From assembly GCF_019578655.1 (NCBI RefSeq), contig NC_063261.1:9990446-10054445 (forward strand): DNA of 64,000 nucleotides. The letters run 5' to 3'. Positions 10,750 to 20,545 of this stretch are shown here, one piece after another. This stretch comes from Ricinus communis. Taxonomy: Eukaryota; Streptophyta; Magnoliopsida; Malpighiales; Euphorbiaceae. Position 1 is the stretch's first letter; each line of letters begins with the position of its first letter. The notes under the pieces were generated by a model. That model did no database searches. It had not been told where the DNA came from and saw nothing but the letters and a program-made list of their open reading frames with translations. The position numbers were made by a program, and so were the translations under genes.

Positions 10750-12020
10750 AATTATGAAGGACTTCTGTTCCAAGAAAGTGGTTTATTCTTTCGGAGGTGG
10801 CAAGAAGCTATTTTTTGAAAGGAAATTTTGTACCAACGTTAGTGATAATTTATCCTGGTGGTTAAATTTATCCCACCATTTGACTTTGAACCTTCGGGTA
10901 AGGATGATTTCTCCATCTGCTGCTTGATTGAAATGGAAATACCAAACACATACCCAGGAGAGAAAAAAGTTTGAACAAAATAGAAGTAACGGGGGAAAAC
11001 GTCTTTCAATTTTGTTTGGTTTGTAGTGGGCTTTGAAAAGGTTAAACAGAGGTAGAACTTCTGGAATTATGGTCTCAGGAACATTGCCATAAAAATTCCA
11101 TCATTGTTTAAACCAATAGGGGATCTTTGAAGTTTGGATTGAGCTTGTATTGAAGTAGAAAAGCCAAGAATGGCTTTGTCCTTCGTTTTGGAGAAGAAAG
11201 GTATTAAACCAAGCTTGTTGGTAATCCCAATAGTTGAAGGAAGTGTTTAGGCTTGATGGGTAGGTTCTTTGGAGAGTAGTTGGGAAAGATCTTAAAGAGT
11301 GTAAATCCATTCCCCAATCTGTAGGGTGAAGGATTCTTTGTATGGTGCATGTGGAATATGCAGGGTCTTTATGGTCTTTGTGTTTTTTGAAGTGTTTAAA
11401 CTTTGCAGAACCAGTTACCTCAAGGATAGACTGGTAGTAGGATTGAGGCTTTGAAATATTTCAGGGCTTGAAATACCATCCTGGAGGGAAAATCTTTGAA
11501 ATGAGTTTTGAGGGGCTTTCTGTGCAGAATCCTTCCTCAATAGTCAAAATGTTTTGAAAATTTTGTTTTTCTATATATTCGTTGGATTTAAAAAGCTTTG
11601 TTTGTGATAAAATTATTTCTTGAGAGTTGGGCTTTAAAATACTTTTAGAGTTCTGAGATAGGTTTTGAGGGAAAATTTCTATCTCAGGTTTTGAAAAAGG
11701 GATATAAAGTATACCTTTACCCTTGTTGGAGGAGGAGGATGACTTTGGAGAGGCTTCAGGCTGAAGTTTTATCATTTGCTTTGAATATTCTTCAACCCTT
11801 TTCAGGAATTCAGGATCTTGTTGTGCTAACCATTCCTGAATTTGCAATTGTTGTTGGGCCGGATCGGCCTTGCTTTGGTCAATTTCTTCCTGGATGATTT
11901 CGGTCCAGGTTCTGATGGGCTTTGAAGAAGAAGGCAAAATTTCCTTCTTTGGACTTTGGACAGGCTTTGAACTTGCTGTCGACTTTTCTTCTTTTGCTTT
12001 TGATTTCTTGGCATTTTCAC
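10750..12020 (-). pseudogene. Pararetrovirus downstream ORF (after RNase H), function unknown
   Basis: In viral sense this follows RNase H, and an overlapping ATG at 12020 could restart translation. Its best piece is 158 codons at 11937-11461, beginning MPSSSKPIRTWTEIIQEEI, with a Gln-rich amphipathic stretch (QQQLQIQEWLAQQDPEF) and a Ser-rich linker (SPKSSSSSNKGKG). After a stop, aromatic-rich sequence continues: NYWDYQQAWFN and SWLFYFN at 11310-11101, then KVKWWDKFN near 10870. The block is longer than the usual spacer and looks like a real second ORF. I know of no biochemical function. A caulimovirid translation transactivator is one possibility, but I see no motif to support it. Confidence 0.6.
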
Positions 12021-12400
12021 TCCTGTTTTTTAAGAAACTCTCTGGTTAGAAAGTCTGGAATTGAATTCGAATCTCCTCTTATGTATTCGATTTCAAAGTC
12101 AAAAACAGAAAGAATGGCTTGCCATCTGGCAAAATTTATTTTGAAGCTATGTCTTTTCTTTAGCAGATTTACAATCAATCCTTAAAAGAAATTTTTGGTT
12201 TAAAAGATCGCTTTGAAATTTTGAAATGCACAAAACTATCGAAAGAACTTCTTTTTTAATAGTTGAATAGTTTTTTTGTGTATCATTCCAGTGTGCAGAA
12301 GTAAACTGGACAATACATTCTTTGTTGTTTTAAACTTGCTTAAGAATCCCACCATACCCTAGATTTAATGCATCAGTTTCAACAATTTTGAATGCAGATG
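12010..12400 (-). pseudogene. Pararetrovirus RNase H domain
   Basis: In viral sense it starts in FKIVETDALNLGYGGIL (an Asp near 12360 in the usual first catalytic position), then continues with AHWNDTQKNYSTIKKEVLS (the Glu-containing helix), IDCKSAKE, and ARWQAILSVFDFEIEYIRGD, ending in DFLTREF. This is the normal RNase H order of caulimovirids and Ty3/gypsy elements. The frame is broken near 12330 and near 12140, so no intact enzyme is encoded. It would have degraded the RNA template during reverse transcription. Confidence 0.8.
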
Positions 12401-13335
12401 GATCAGCTAGGTGTAAACATGGTATTTCATAAACTTGCTTTTTTATGCTTTGGACAATCTTTGTATGCTCATCAGTCCATGCAGGGGGGTTTTTCTTTAA
12501 CCTATCATGAAGGGGCTTTGCAAGACAGTTCAAATTTGGATAAAAATCCATAACATAATTTAAACTATCAAGGAATCTTTGTAATTGTGTTTTTTCCAAA
12601 ATTTTGTCTGGAAACTTTGAAGTAAAGGCTAGAGACCTTTCAATTGGGGTAATAGTTCCCCGGGAGATATAGTGTCCAAGAAATCTAATTTTTGTTTGAA
12701 ATAAAGATATCTTGGATTTTGAAACTACTAAACCATTTTTCTTAACAACATAGAAAAATGTCTCCAAGTGTTTGAAATGTTGCTTTAGAGAATTTGAAAA
12801 TATCAACACATCATCAATATAGACAATGCAAAACTTTGAATAAGGATTGAAAATGTCATTCATGATCTTTTGAAATTCAGAAGGAGCATTTTTTAATTCG
12901 AAGGGCATTACATTCCATTCGTACTGGCCAAATGGAACTGTAAAAGCAGTTTTGTACCTGTCTTTTGGATGAATCTAGATTTGCCAAAATCCTGATTTCA
13001 TATCAAACTTTGAAAAAAATAAAAGCAGAATGAAGCTTTTGAAGAAGATCTTTTTTGTTTGGAATCAGGTATCTGATCCACTTTAGGGCTTTATTCAAAG
13101 GTTTGTAATTAATCACCAACCTAGGTGTTCCTCTTTCTATCTCACTATTTTTGTTGACATAGAAAGCTGCACATGACTAGGGGGATCTAGACTTGGTAAT
13201 CAAACATTTTTGCTCTAAATCTTTTATTTCTATTCTACAATGGCTTTCTAGGGTTTCATTCATTTGGATGGGTCTTGCTTTCGTAGGGATTTGTTTATCA
13301 GAAAAATCTTTTTCATATGGTAGATCTACCATATA
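12330..13335 (-). pseudogene. Pararetrovirus reverse transcriptase
   Basis: The minus-strand frame 12908-12330 (192 codons) begins in MPFELKNAPSEFQ, the conserved PFGLKNAP box with Gly changed to Glu. It has the intact catalytic YIDDVLIFS at residues 30-38 and LGHYISRGTITP before the thumb/connection region (PAWTDEHTK). N-terminal RT motifs lie upstream at 13170-12910 (LVINYKPLN, YKTAFTVPFGQYEWNV), separated by a stop where the codon before IHPKD has become TAG. The Met at 12908 is internal, not a true start. RT copies viral RNA from the tRNA-Met primer. The first part of RT is also present in the duplicated segment at 15354-15613. Confidence 0.85.
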
Positions 13336-13935
13336 TTATTTTCGTCTCCAAAAAGCATTAGGAAGATTAGAACAAACTTCATTTTCAATCTTCTTTTGCA
13401 AATCAGAGATTTTTCTTTGGACAAAATCATTTTGCATTTGATTTTGGATTCTTTTTAAACCCATATCTTGTTTCAAGTGGAAAAGCTGGGTTTGTTTTCC
13501 TTTGATCAAAGCATTTATCTCAAAATTATAAATTGAGTGGGCTTTAATAAGATTGAGATTTCTCTTTTTAGGTTTTTCTATAAAAGGGAAAACAATCTTT
13601 GAATCTTTAGCTTTAAAAATAATACCAGCAGTAGTTACTTTAAAAGGAGTAATCAAATTGATAAATGGAGTTCCCAAAATAACCGTTTGCTGAAGATCTT
13701 TTGTAAGAATAAAAATATTTTTTAAAGCAATATTATTATTTAGAATTGCAGCTTCAGTTTTTCCCGCAATCCTAATCTTTGAACTATTGGCTGAAGTAAG
13801 CCTCTCTTTAGTTTCTTGATGATACCTTTTAGGAACCAACTCATAATTGATACAGTTAAGGTCTGCTCCTGTATCAAATAAAGCGATGGTTTCTATTTGG
13901 AAATCACCAAGGAAAATGAGCTTTATTTGGATCAA
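13336..13935 (-). pseudogene. Pararetrovirus aspartic protease region, copy A
   Basis: A 199-codon open frame. Catalytic motif DTGAD is at residues 21-25, followed by LNCINYELVPKRYH, and the LGTPFIN strand motif lies about 70 residues later, all usual for retroviral-type proteases. The C-terminal third leads toward RT (IQNQMQ, ISDLQKKIENEV). The protease would release coat protein, RT and RNase H from the polyprotein. The Met is probably internal, because viral-sense coding continues upstream through an acidic Ser/Glu stretch. It differs from copy B by one residue (QNDFVQ against QNDYVQ). Confidence 0.85.
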
Positions 13936-13989
13936 ATATTTTCTTGAGGTAATTTCCTTTAAAACGTTAATGAAGTTTTCTGGAACACT

Positions 13990-15353
13990 TTCAGAAACTT
14001 CAAGATTTTGAAAATCATTTTCCTCTTCAGAATCAGAATCACTATTCTGTTTGAGGATCAGGCTTTAAAGCAAAACAGAATCATTTTGTTGTTTTTCTTT
14101 CAAATCTTTGAGCTCAGTTTTGATTGCTTTGATTTCTTTCTGAAGTTCTTGAACAGTAGGAAGAGGGTTTTTTAGCTTTTTCCCTTTATCCAAGATCATA
14201 GTAAGATCATAAGTATTCTTACTAGAAGAGGGGAAAAGGGTTTCAGTTTTTAGAATTTCTTTCAAAACTTATTTTTGGATTTGGGGGTCATTAATATGTT
14301 TGGCTTCAAGAAGAGCTTCTTGTTGCCTAGTGAGCATATTAATATTCTTTGAAATACTTTCAGAACCTGATTCAAAATAATCGGATGAGGTTTTGATTTC
14401 ATCAATTTGAAACTCTTCCTCACTATTCGAAAATTCTGATTCAGAGGAATCAACAAGAAGAGCTGAAATTTTGCTTAAAACTTCATCTTCTATTTGGAGC
14501 TCATGGAGTTTTTTGGAAAACTTGCAATATTTTGAAGTATGGCCATTTTTGCCACACTTATAGCAAGTGATTTTGCTAAAATCTTTTTTGGAATTTTATT
14601 TTAGAAATTTTGAAGAGGATGGCTTTTTGTAGAAATTCTCTTTGTTTTTGGGAGTCCTTCTACTTTTGAAAAAATATTTTTTCTTAAAAGATTTGGAAAA
14701 ATCTTCTTTGCATTTTCCTTTGCAGGTAGAGGAAGGCTCTATAGGGTTATACTCAAACTGGTTACAAAAACTACCTAGTTCTTGCCTAGTCTTTTTCATT
14801 TTCCATTTGAGTTGTCTTTGGAGTTTAAGGTCATGGCATATCTTCAATCCTTCTTTCTGGGTAAGGCTCACTAATTCACCATAAGTGTAGAAATCATAAG
14901 GGATCTGGCCATTATGGGCTTCTCTTATGGTATTCCTAACTCCTTCACCTAGAATCTTAGGTAAACCAGCTAAGAATTTCTCTTTCTAGAAAGGTTGGCT
15001 TGAATCTTCCCTAAGCATTACTCTGGTCAGGAAGGTGTCTTTGTAGGCTTGGAAATTACTAAGCTTTTTACAGGTTAGATTGCTAAGGAGTTCAGCATTC
15101 TTATCTTTCAGAAGAGAAAGGTCTCCTATGAAGTGGAGGGAAATCGTTAGGATTAGAGTTGACACATCATCCTCAATCGGATTTCCTAGTTCATCTAAGA
15201 TGGGGGTCCCTTCTATTGTGGTTTAGATGGCATCTAGGATTTGGAGCTGTTGTGCTCGTGTGAGATGGTAATCCCACCATCCTTTAAGCTGGCTAGAAAA
15301 TCCAGCTATAAGGAGCTCAGTAATGGCTCTATCAGAGGTACCGCTTTGGGTTT
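13990..15353 (-). pseudogene. Pararetrovirus coat protein C-terminal part, copy A
   Basis: In viral sense copy A starts inside the coat protein (SGTSDRAI, then GFSSQLKGWWDYHLT), through IGDLSLLKDKNAELLSNLTC and LAGLPKILGEGVRNTI, to a basic region (FKKKYFFKSRRTPKNK). A CX2CX4HX4C zinc knuckle CYKCGKNGHTSKYC follows at 14565-14524. After it come an acidic Ser/Glu region and a predicted coiled coil at 14265-14065 (VQELQKEIKAIKTELKDLKE). An in-frame TAG interrupts QPF-KEKF near 14985 and is shared with copy B, so it predates the duplication. The start of copy A is the duplication junction, not a natural start. Confidence 0.75.
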
Positions 15354-17636
15354 ATCCACTTTAGGGCTTTATTCAAAGGTTTGTAATTAATCACCAACCT
15401 TGGTGTTCCTCTTTCTATCTCACTATTTTTGTTGACATAGAAAGTTGCACATGACTAGGGGAATTTAGACTTGGTAATCAAACATTTTTGCTCTAAATCT
15501 TTTATTTCTATTCTACAATGGCTTTCTAGGGTTTCATTCATTTGGATGGGTCTTGCTTTCGTAGGGATTTGTTTATCAGAAAAATCTTTTTCATATGGTA
15601 GATCTACCATATATTATTTTCGTCTCCAAAAAGCATTAGGAAGATTAGAACAAACTTCATTTTCAATCTTCTTTTGCAAATCAGAGATTTTTCTTTGGAC
15701 ATAATCATTTTGCATTTGATTTTGGATTCTTTTTAAACCCATATCTTGTTTCAAGTGGAAAAGCTGGGTTTGTTTTCCTTTGATCAAAGCATTTATCTCA
15801 AAATTATAAATTGAGTGGGCTTTAATAAGATTGAGATTTCTCTTTTTAGGTTTTTCTATAAAAGGGAAAACAATCTTTGAATCTTTAGCTTTAAAAATAA
15901 TACCAGCAGTAGTTACTTTAAAAGGAGTAATCAAATTGATAAATGGAGTTCCCAAAATAACTGTTTGCTGAAGATCTTTTGTAAGAATAAAAATATTTTT
16001 TAAAGCAATATTATTATTTAGAATTGCAGCTTCAGTTTTTCCCGCAATCCTAATCTTTGAACTATTGGCTGAAGTAAGCCTCTCTTTAGTTTCTTGATGA
16101 TACCTTTTAGGAACCAGCTCATAATTGATACAGTTAAGGTCTGCTCCTGTATCAAATAAAGCGATGGTTTCTATTTGGAAATCACCAAGGAAAATGAGCT
16201 TTATTTGGATCAAATATTTTCTTGAGGTAATTTCCTTTAAAACGTTAATGAAGTTTTCTGGAACACTTTCAGAAACTTCAAGATTTTGAAAATCATTTTC
16301 CTCTTCAGAATCAGAATCACTATTCTGTTTGAGGATCAGGCTTTAAAGCAAAATAGAATCATTTTGTTGTTTTTCTTTCAAATCTTTGAGCTCAGTTTTG
16401 ATTGCTTTGATTTCTTTCTGAAGTTCTTGAACAGTAGGAAGAGGGCTTTTTAGCTTTTTCCCTTTATCCAAGATCATAGTAAGATCATAAGTATTCTTAC
16501 TAGAAGAGGGGAAAAGGGTTTCAGTTTTTAGAATTTCTTTCAAAACTTATTTTTGGATTTGGGGGTCATTAATATGTTTGACGGCTTCAAGAAGAGCTTC
16601 TTGTTGCCTAGTGAGCATATTAATATTCTTTGAAATACTTTCAGAACCTGATTCAAAATAATCGGATGAGGTTTTGATTTCATCAATTTGAAACTCTTCC
16701 TCACTATTCGAAAATTCTGATTCAGAGGAATCAACAAGAAGAGCTGAAATTTTGCTTAAAACTTCATCTTCTATTTGGAGCTCATGGAGTTTTTTGGAAA
16801 ACTTGCAATATTTTGAAGTATGGCCATTTTTGCCACACTTATAGCAAGTGATTTTGCTAAAATCTTTTTTGGAATTTTATTTTAGAAATTTTGAAGAGGA
16901 TGGCTTTTTGTAGAAATTCTCTTTGTTTTTGGGAGTCCTTCTACTTTTGAAAAAATATTTTTTCTTAAAAGATTTGGAAAAATCTTCTTTGCATTTTCCT
17001 TTCGCAGGGTAGAGGGAAGGCTCTATAGGGTTATACTCAAACCGGTTACAAAAACTACCTAGTTCTTGCCTAGTCTTTTCATTTTCCATTTGAGTTGTCT
17101 TTGGAGTTTAAGGTCATGGCATATCTTCAATCCTTCTTTCTGGGTAAGGCTCACTAATTCACCATAAGTGTAGAAATCATAAGGGATCTGGCCATTATGG
17201 GCTTCTCTTATGGTATTCCTAACTCCTTCACCTAGAATCTTAGGTAAACCAGCTAAGAATTTCTCTTTCTAGAAAGGTTGGCTTGAATCTTCCCTAAGCA
17301 TTACTCTAGTCAGGAAGGTGTCTTTGTAGGCTTGGAAATTACTAAGCTTTTTACAGGTTAGATTGCTAAGGAGTTCAGCATTCTTATCTTTCAGAAGAGA
17401 AAGGTCTCCTATGAAGTGGAGGGAAATCGTTAGGATTAGAGTTGACACATCATCCTCAATCGGATTTCCTAGTTCATCTAAGATGGGGGTCCCTTCTATT
17501 GTGGTTTAGATGGCATCTAGGATTTGGAGCTGTTGTGCTCGTGTGAGATGGTAATCCCACCATCCTTTAAGCTGGCTAGAAAATCCAGCTATAAGGAGCT
17601 CAGCAATGGCTCTATCAGAGGTACCGCTTTGGGTTT
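15354..17636 (-). repeat. Tandem duplication, copy B (viral upstream copy)
   Basis: Second unit of the 2.28-kb duplication. It contains 260 bp of RT start (15354-15613), the protease, and the coat protein C-terminal part. It differs from copy A by scattered substitutions and a few indels, such as GTTTGACGGCTTC for GTTTGGCTTC near 16578 and extra bases in the basic region near 17003-17013 that change the frame. Confidence 0.93.
15614..16213 (-). pseudogene. Pararetrovirus aspartic protease region, copy B
   Basis: A 199-codon frame identical to copy A except for Tyr in QNDYVQRK. DTGAD is at residues 21-25 and LGTPFIN follows at the same spacing. Unlike copy A it leads into only the first part of RT, cut at 15354, so it has no complete downstream polymerase. 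That both copies remain open while the neighbouring coat and RT parts are broken probably reflects youth of the duplication and short length rather than selection. Confidence 0.85.
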
Positions 17637-17952
17637 TGTAAGCATTGGCTGCCATGGTCATCTGTTGTAAGAGACCAAGAATATTGTATTCTGACATTCC
17701 ATCTGTATTCCATTCATAGACGGAGGAGGCATTGAATCTAGATTGGGTTAGGATATTGTTCCTATTTTCTATTCCTAGATCTGGAGCAGTATTCCTAGGA
17801 GTATGCCAGGTTAATCTAGGGGCTTGCCATCCCAATTTGTTAATGTTGGATGGTTTTTCAGTGACACTTTCAAGCTTTGAATCATTGGATTCATCGCTTT
17901 GGGCTTGATCTATTGTACTGATATTCCTGCTGCTTTGAGGAGTATCTGGCAC
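16270..17952 (-). pseudogene. Pararetrovirus coat protein, with natural N-terminal part and copy B
   Basis: The frame 17952-17506 (148 codons) covers the coat N-terminal region (acidic and Ser-rich, then VYEWNTDGMSEYNILGLLQQ) and the start of the core (GFSSQLKGWWDYHLT). Downstream pieces match copy A: the core, a basic region, the zinc knuckle CYKCGKNGHTSKYC at 16846-16805, and a coiled-coil piece at 16543-16343. The GWWD-type core and single CCHC knuckle fit a caulimovirid capsid protein. A frame change near 18000 separates it from the movement-protein frame, and the shared TAG lies near 17268. Only the 17637-17952 part is unique. Confidence 0.75.
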
Positions 17953-17978
17953 TAGGTTTTTGGAGGACTCAGAAGTTG

Positions 17979-19800
17979 CTAATTTGCTAAGTCGCTCGAC
18001 GCTCTAGCAAACTCAGTTTGCTTTTGAAATTGATCTTGGCTAGGCTTTGAGATTTGGTAGGGTTTGAAGACTGGATTTTTGAGCTTTTCTGATTGGCTTG
18101 TCTCTTTTGGATATTCAGTGTTGGGGATTGGAGAGGTGCAGACTACCGAAGGTTTTTGGATCTGGCTTTCTATCCTAACAAGCTGCTTCCCTATTGTGTT
18201 AAGATAGGTATTCGAGAAATTGTTCTGCTGAACAATGTTCTTGACATTCTTTTCAAGATCTTCTCCTACCAATTTGTAAGGTGAAGCCTCTATTTCATTC
18301 TCTCCATAAGGAATGGTTATCTTCCTAAGGGGAGGATGTTCAGACTGGATGGTTAGGTTTTCTCCAACCTTCCACTCTGGAGCCTTGTTTCTTACAGTGA
18401 CAGGACTAATAAGTTTTTCTTTGAAGGGATAAAGAATACTATTTTCTTTGCAATATATCTGAAACCAATCAAAAAATTTGATTTGGACTTTATTTTGAAT
18501 GCAAAATTGATAGTATCTTTCTTGAATACTGTCTTTTTCTTGTAAAAAATTCTTAAAAAACCAAAGTTTTTTAGAATGGTTTTTCTTTGAATAGAAATCT
18601 TCATGTAAAAGCTTTTTATCAATTTGAAAATCTTTTGAAATCATGTTGATTTCTGCTTCTAGATTTTGTGTTATTGCAGATGGTGATGGTGAAGAGGGGG
18701 TAGAGACGATCTCTATATCTTCATCTTCTTTCTTTGGTTCATTGTAGACTGGTCTGGGGATATTGCTTTGGTAATCAACATTCTGTAGTATGTTGTTTGA
18801 GCTCGGTATATCAGATGTTGAAAATCTGGGTTGTGTTTGAGATGGAGTTGGTTCTTTGTAAGGAGCATAAATAATATAAGGTATTTTTGATACCCTTCCA
18901 ATATCTATGGTCGATATTGAAGAATCATCATCAGAAAATCTAGAAGAGGTTGATTTCCTGTTGAATGTAAGCTTTACTTTTCCATCTGGGAATTGGGTTA
19001 TATTTTTTAGATTTGTATTTGGTTCTGTTTGCTTTGGGGATTCAGGTTGGGTTGCACCTTCAAGGATCCATTCTTCTGGAAGAGTGATGTCTTTCCATTG
19101 AATGGTTTTTGGAATTGTTGCGTTGGATTTGGAGAGATCTGTTTGTAGGAATAAGGTTTCTCCTTTTGGTGAATGGAACTTGTGTTTTGAACCAAAAGCA
19201 GAAATCATAGCTTTGTAATGTATTTTGAAAATCAATGCTATCGGAATAGATCCTTTAAGCATTTTGTAATTATGTGTCTTTATTTGAAGAACAATGCTCT
19301 TTAAAACATTTTTATCATTTAATGAAATTGTAATGTTTGGAAAATAATTGAAAGAAATTGGTCCTTTATTGAGGCTTGACTCGACAGTACCTAATAAAGA
19401 ATCATAAAAATTTGTAAACCTAGCATCTCTAAGGACTGCTAAGATGGAAGTATCTAAACCTTCTCTGGTAAGGGGCTTTATTCCTACCTAGACAAGGCCT
19501 ATATGGATATACTTATAATCTTTTTCTTTATGCTTCTGGAGGGTCTTTGGATTTAAAAGATAAATTTCTTCAAAAGGCTTTAAAATCTGAATATCTCTTT
19601 CTTCAGTTTTGATAGTAAAATCAGTTTTGAACAGAAGAAACTTTGAATACTCATAAATTTATTTCTTTTGAACTTTGGGTATTTTCCAATCATCAATATG
19701 CTTTGTAAAATCTTCAATGGTGATTTCTTCACTATTTACTAAACCTTTGTACCTTGAAGATTCAGAGGTAGAAGAGTTTAAGAAAGAAGAAGATCTACAG
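17979..19800 (-). pseudogene. Pararetrovirus movement protein and linker
   Basis: The longest frame is 427 codons (19262-17979). Coding in the same viral frame begins further upstream, near 19800, and is broken by a TAA near 19660 and a TAG near 19490. The 30K-type movement domain lies at about 19500-19150: IHIGLV, REGLDTSILAVLRDARF, DSLLGTVESSLNKGPISF, then LNDKNVLKSIVLQIKTHNY. It is followed by a Pro/Ser-rich linker (about 19100-18650) and a second folded-looking region (about 18640-18400). Movement proteins of this family modify plasmodesmata for cell-to-cell spread. The Met at 19262 is internal. The stops mean the gene is broken. Confidence 0.75.
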
Positions 19801-20009
19801 AAAAATGGTTCTAAATTTATTTTAAAATAAACCAAAATAACTTTCTAAACAAACATGAACCAAGCCACCAGTTTTACTGCCTTTACACCTGACGGGACTA
19901 ACTACTGTGCATAAATGAACAGTGCTTGTTTATCAGTGATATGATGCAGATTAAAATGAGTTTAAAATCTTCTTTATGCAGATGATGTTTATTTCCCGGA
20001 ACCCAATTG
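19801..20009 (-). other. Pararetrovirus leader region
   Basis: Viral-sense stretch between the primer site and the movement-protein frame. It is short for a caulimovirid leader and contains no long frame. I see no clear hairpin or short-ORF array. Confidence 0.4.
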
Positions 20010-20021
20010 GCTCTGATACCA
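20010..20021 (-). other. tRNA-Met primer-binding site of the pararetrovirus
   Basis: In viral sense TGGTATCAGAGC, an exact 12-base complement to the 3' end of plant initiator tRNA-Met, the standard minus-strand primer of Caulimoviridae. It lies 8 bases inside the upstream terminal repeat. It is a primer site, not a tRNA gene. Confidence 0.9.
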
Positions 20022-20028
20022 AGATAGG

Positions 20029-20181
20029 GAAAAAAAAGAAGAAGAATAGGCCAGATAGATCAACAAGTTTCTGGTGTGCAGGATCCTCAGATGAGGCAAG
20101 CACAGAGCATACGCTTGTTAAATCTTAAAAATGGTAGATAAGAAGATAATCTTTATTGATAGATACAAACTTTGAACAAAA
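20029..20181 (-). repeat. Pararetrovirus terminal direct repeat, upstream copy
   Basis: Matches 9857-10006 and ends at TTTGAACAAAA, after which the flanks diverge (ATTCAATAATTT here, ACTTTAAACAG inside the other end). It lacks the sequence back to the TATA box at 10240, so it is shorter than a full redundant RNA end. I could not read a convincing target duplication outside the repeats. Confidence 0.85.
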
Positions 20182-20545
20182 TTCAATAATTTAAACCCAA
20201 TTTAAAGGTCTATTTAATTTTTATTATAATAATATAAGCCTATAAAATATTGACCTATATCCAATTTCTAGCCTATATTAATTCCTTCAGTAACGGGCCA
20301 GGGATTGATTAATAATCATTTGATGATTACTAATATGTGATTATCAAGGATTTAAGGATGTGAAAGTGGTGAAGAAAACAGTTAAGGAAGCTTCGGAAAT
20401 TACTTGCATATTATCAAGAATTGAAAAGAAGTTAATATAATAGAGCAGGAATAGTATATGTGGTAGTTAAAGAGTCATCTAGAATATCAGCACATTGTCG
20501 AAAAGTGGATAGCAAGTAGAGGAAGATAAGGGAGTAGAAAAATAC
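20182..20545. other. Spacer between pararetrovirus and Tat LTR
   Basis: AT-rich non-coding sequence. Nothing recognisable in it; it is the right flank of the pararetrovirus insertion. Confidence 0.5.

Larger units (their letters stand above)
13076..15353 (-). repeat. Tandem duplication, copy A (viral downstream copy)
   Basis: Aligns with 15354-17636 at a constant offset of 2278 bp (13081 to 15359, 13336 to 15614, 14065 to 16343), shifting by a few bases after small indels near 14300 and 14725. By eye only about 15-25 differences occur over 2.28 kb. The junction at 15353/15354 reads GGGTTT|ATCC, whereas the parents read GGGTTTTG (17631) and CTGATCC (13073). It joins the start of RT directly to the middle of the coat protein. 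Confidence 0.93.
9857..20181 (-). mobile_element. Endogenous pararetrovirus (Caulimoviridae), internally duplicated
   Basis: A 10.3-kb minus-strand element with a direct repeat of about 150 bp at each end and a tRNA-Met primer site beside the upstream one. Gene order is movement protein, coat protein with zinc knuckle, aspartic protease, RT, RNase H, a downstream ORF and a TATA-containing promoter. There is no integrase, and the movement-protein domain upstream of the coat protein separates it from Ty3/gypsy elements. Removing the 2.28-kb tandem duplication gives about 8.0 kb, a normal caulimovirid genome size. One main polyprotein plus a downstream ORF would suit a florendovirus- or petuvirus-like member; I cannot fix the genus. 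Stops and frameshifts in most reading frames show a dead genomic copy. Confidence 0.88.

Noticed and set aside
9857..20181. Reading the pararetrovirus as an LTR retrotransposon
   Set aside because: The terminal repeats and primer site look LTR-like, but there is no integrase. A movement-protein domain precedes the coat protein, the repeats lack TG...CA ends, and no target duplication is visible.
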